Assembly: GCF_020382885.2 (NCBI RefSeq)
Contig: NC_058498.1
Location: 12,560,501 to 12,624,500 of the forward strand
Direction of reading: 5' to 3'
DNA length: 64,000 nucleotides
Source of the DNA: Scatophagus argus
Taxonomy: Eukaryota > Chordata > Actinopteri > Scatophagidae
In this document: piece after piece, positions 63,193 through 64,000 of the stretch
Layout: each line of letters starts with the position of its first letter
How positions within the stretch are numbered: position 1 is the stretch's first letter
The notes under the pieces: generated by a model
Seen by the model: only the letters and a program-made list of their open reading frames with translations
Told to the model about the DNA's origin: nothing
Databases searched by the model: none
Position numbers and translations under genes: made by a program

Positions 63193-64000
63193 TTATGATT
63201 TGGCTTCCTGAACCTTTTGGATTTCCTGTGTGAAGAGAGATGAAGGATGTCTTTTTTTTTTTCTTTTTTTTTTGTACATTTAACTAATGATCTTGTCCAG
63301 AGTGTTCGAAATACAAAAGTGTCTATGCAACAGCTGCCAGACAACAGTAGCAAAGTCTTTGTTAAATAGAGCAGTGAAATGTTTTTACTCACTTCGTTAA
63401 GGATAGCTTTAAGCTCCTCATAGGCCTTCTCTAAGTCATCATTGATGATGACTATATCAAACACTCCGGGCTCCTTACCTAGACAGGAGAGTTGAATGAG
63501 CCGTGGTGCTTGTCTTTAATTCAGCATAATTTTCAAGGAGAACTGCAGAAAAACTTACTGAGCTCCATATCGATGCGAGCTGCCTCCAGACGTTTCTGTA
63601 AGCTCTCCTCTGTTTCAGTCTGCCTGTCCCTCAGACGTTTTTCCTCAGAAGGAAAGTGAAACATGACTTTATTATTCAGCAAGAGCAACAAAACAACAGT
63701 CCTGTCTGTAAATTTCACGTTGACATATGACATTAAGAATGTCGTAAATTAGTGCAGTTGTCATTCTTTGACTGCCTTCTTCACAGAGGCAAGAACTGCA
63801 ATATATTACATTAATGAGTTAGCTGGATTTTTTTATTTATCTTACCAGGATATCCATGGAGGGAGGCTGGATGGAGATGTAGATGGGGTTAAGGTCAGTC
63901 TCTTTAATCCTCTTCACCCCCTGGATGTCCACATCTAAGATGCAGATTAGGTTCTGGGCCTGCACGTCTTCTACGGCAGCTTTACTAGAGAATTGAGGCA
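63193..64000 (-). CDS. guk1: Guanylate kinase, C-terminal exons (partial)
   Basis: Converts GMP (or dGMP) plus ATP to GDP plus ADP in the cytosol. Four terminal exons on the minus strand: 63984-63846, 63643-63559, 63478-63393, 63225-63193, with phases 2-0-1-0. Sequence: (S)[46 protein letters not shown], then [20 protein letters not shown] and AARIDMEL, then [18 protein letters not shown], ending [14 protein letters not shown]. LDVDIQGV and IYISIQPPS...R..TE are signature guanylate kinase segments. The N-terminal half with the P-loop lies beyond the window edge. It is convergent with obscn, matching known OBSCN-GUK1 linkage. Confidence 0.95.

Overview
This window is nuclear DNA of a teleost fish. 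Genes are split into many short exons with GT-AG introns, the encoded proteins are vertebrate families, and the background holds fish-typical retroposon debris (Rex1-like and other LINE 3' tails, a Penelope-like tail, a short LTR element). A percomorph is my guess from the repeat types; the species cannot be read from the sequence.

Layout, left to right. 1-5486 is mostly non-coding with retroposon scraps. 5487-12.1 kb (minus strand) is an ALK/LTK receptor ligand gene (alkal): four small coding exons, a 5'UTR exon and a TATA box. About 1.2 kb away and divergently oriented, 13348-19060 (plus) is iqca1/drc11, a motile-cilium nexin-dynein regulatory complex AAA protein of 19 exons, with an RFX-type X-box just upstream. 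After a 3.3 kb gap, 22441-62018 (plus) is a roughly 79-exon obscurin gene (obscn). At the right edge (minus, running off the window) is the C-terminal half of guanylate kinase guk1, tail-to-tail with obscn, an order also known beside OBSCN in mammals.

The obscurin gene encodes, by my exon-by-exon tally, about 6,300 residues: a 13-residue leader, 37 tandem Ig domains, a 754-codon exon with a charged PEVK-like region, an IQ motif and an Ig, then SH3, DH, PH, two Ig, a linker, one Ig, kinase 1, a long Ser-rich linker, Fn3 and kinase 2. Its first Ig aligns with the middle of mammalian obscurin, and no N-terminal Ig/Fn3 exons lie upstream. A TATA box and a well-placed ATG precede the first exon, so this looks like an N-terminally shortened obscurin with its own promoter. 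Ig28-37 are a recent tandem expansion with duplicated introns. An LTR element with matching target-site duplications sits in the intron between the DH and PH exons.

The genes are not an operon or a pathway: alkal is a secreted growth-factor-like ligand, iqca1 is axonemal, obscn is a sarcomeric scaffold/RhoGEF/kinase, and guk1 is nucleotide metabolism. The items most worth following up are the shortened obscurin architecture and its promoter, the PEVK-like exon, the Ig expansion, and the frame-disrupting candidate exons before the kinase half.
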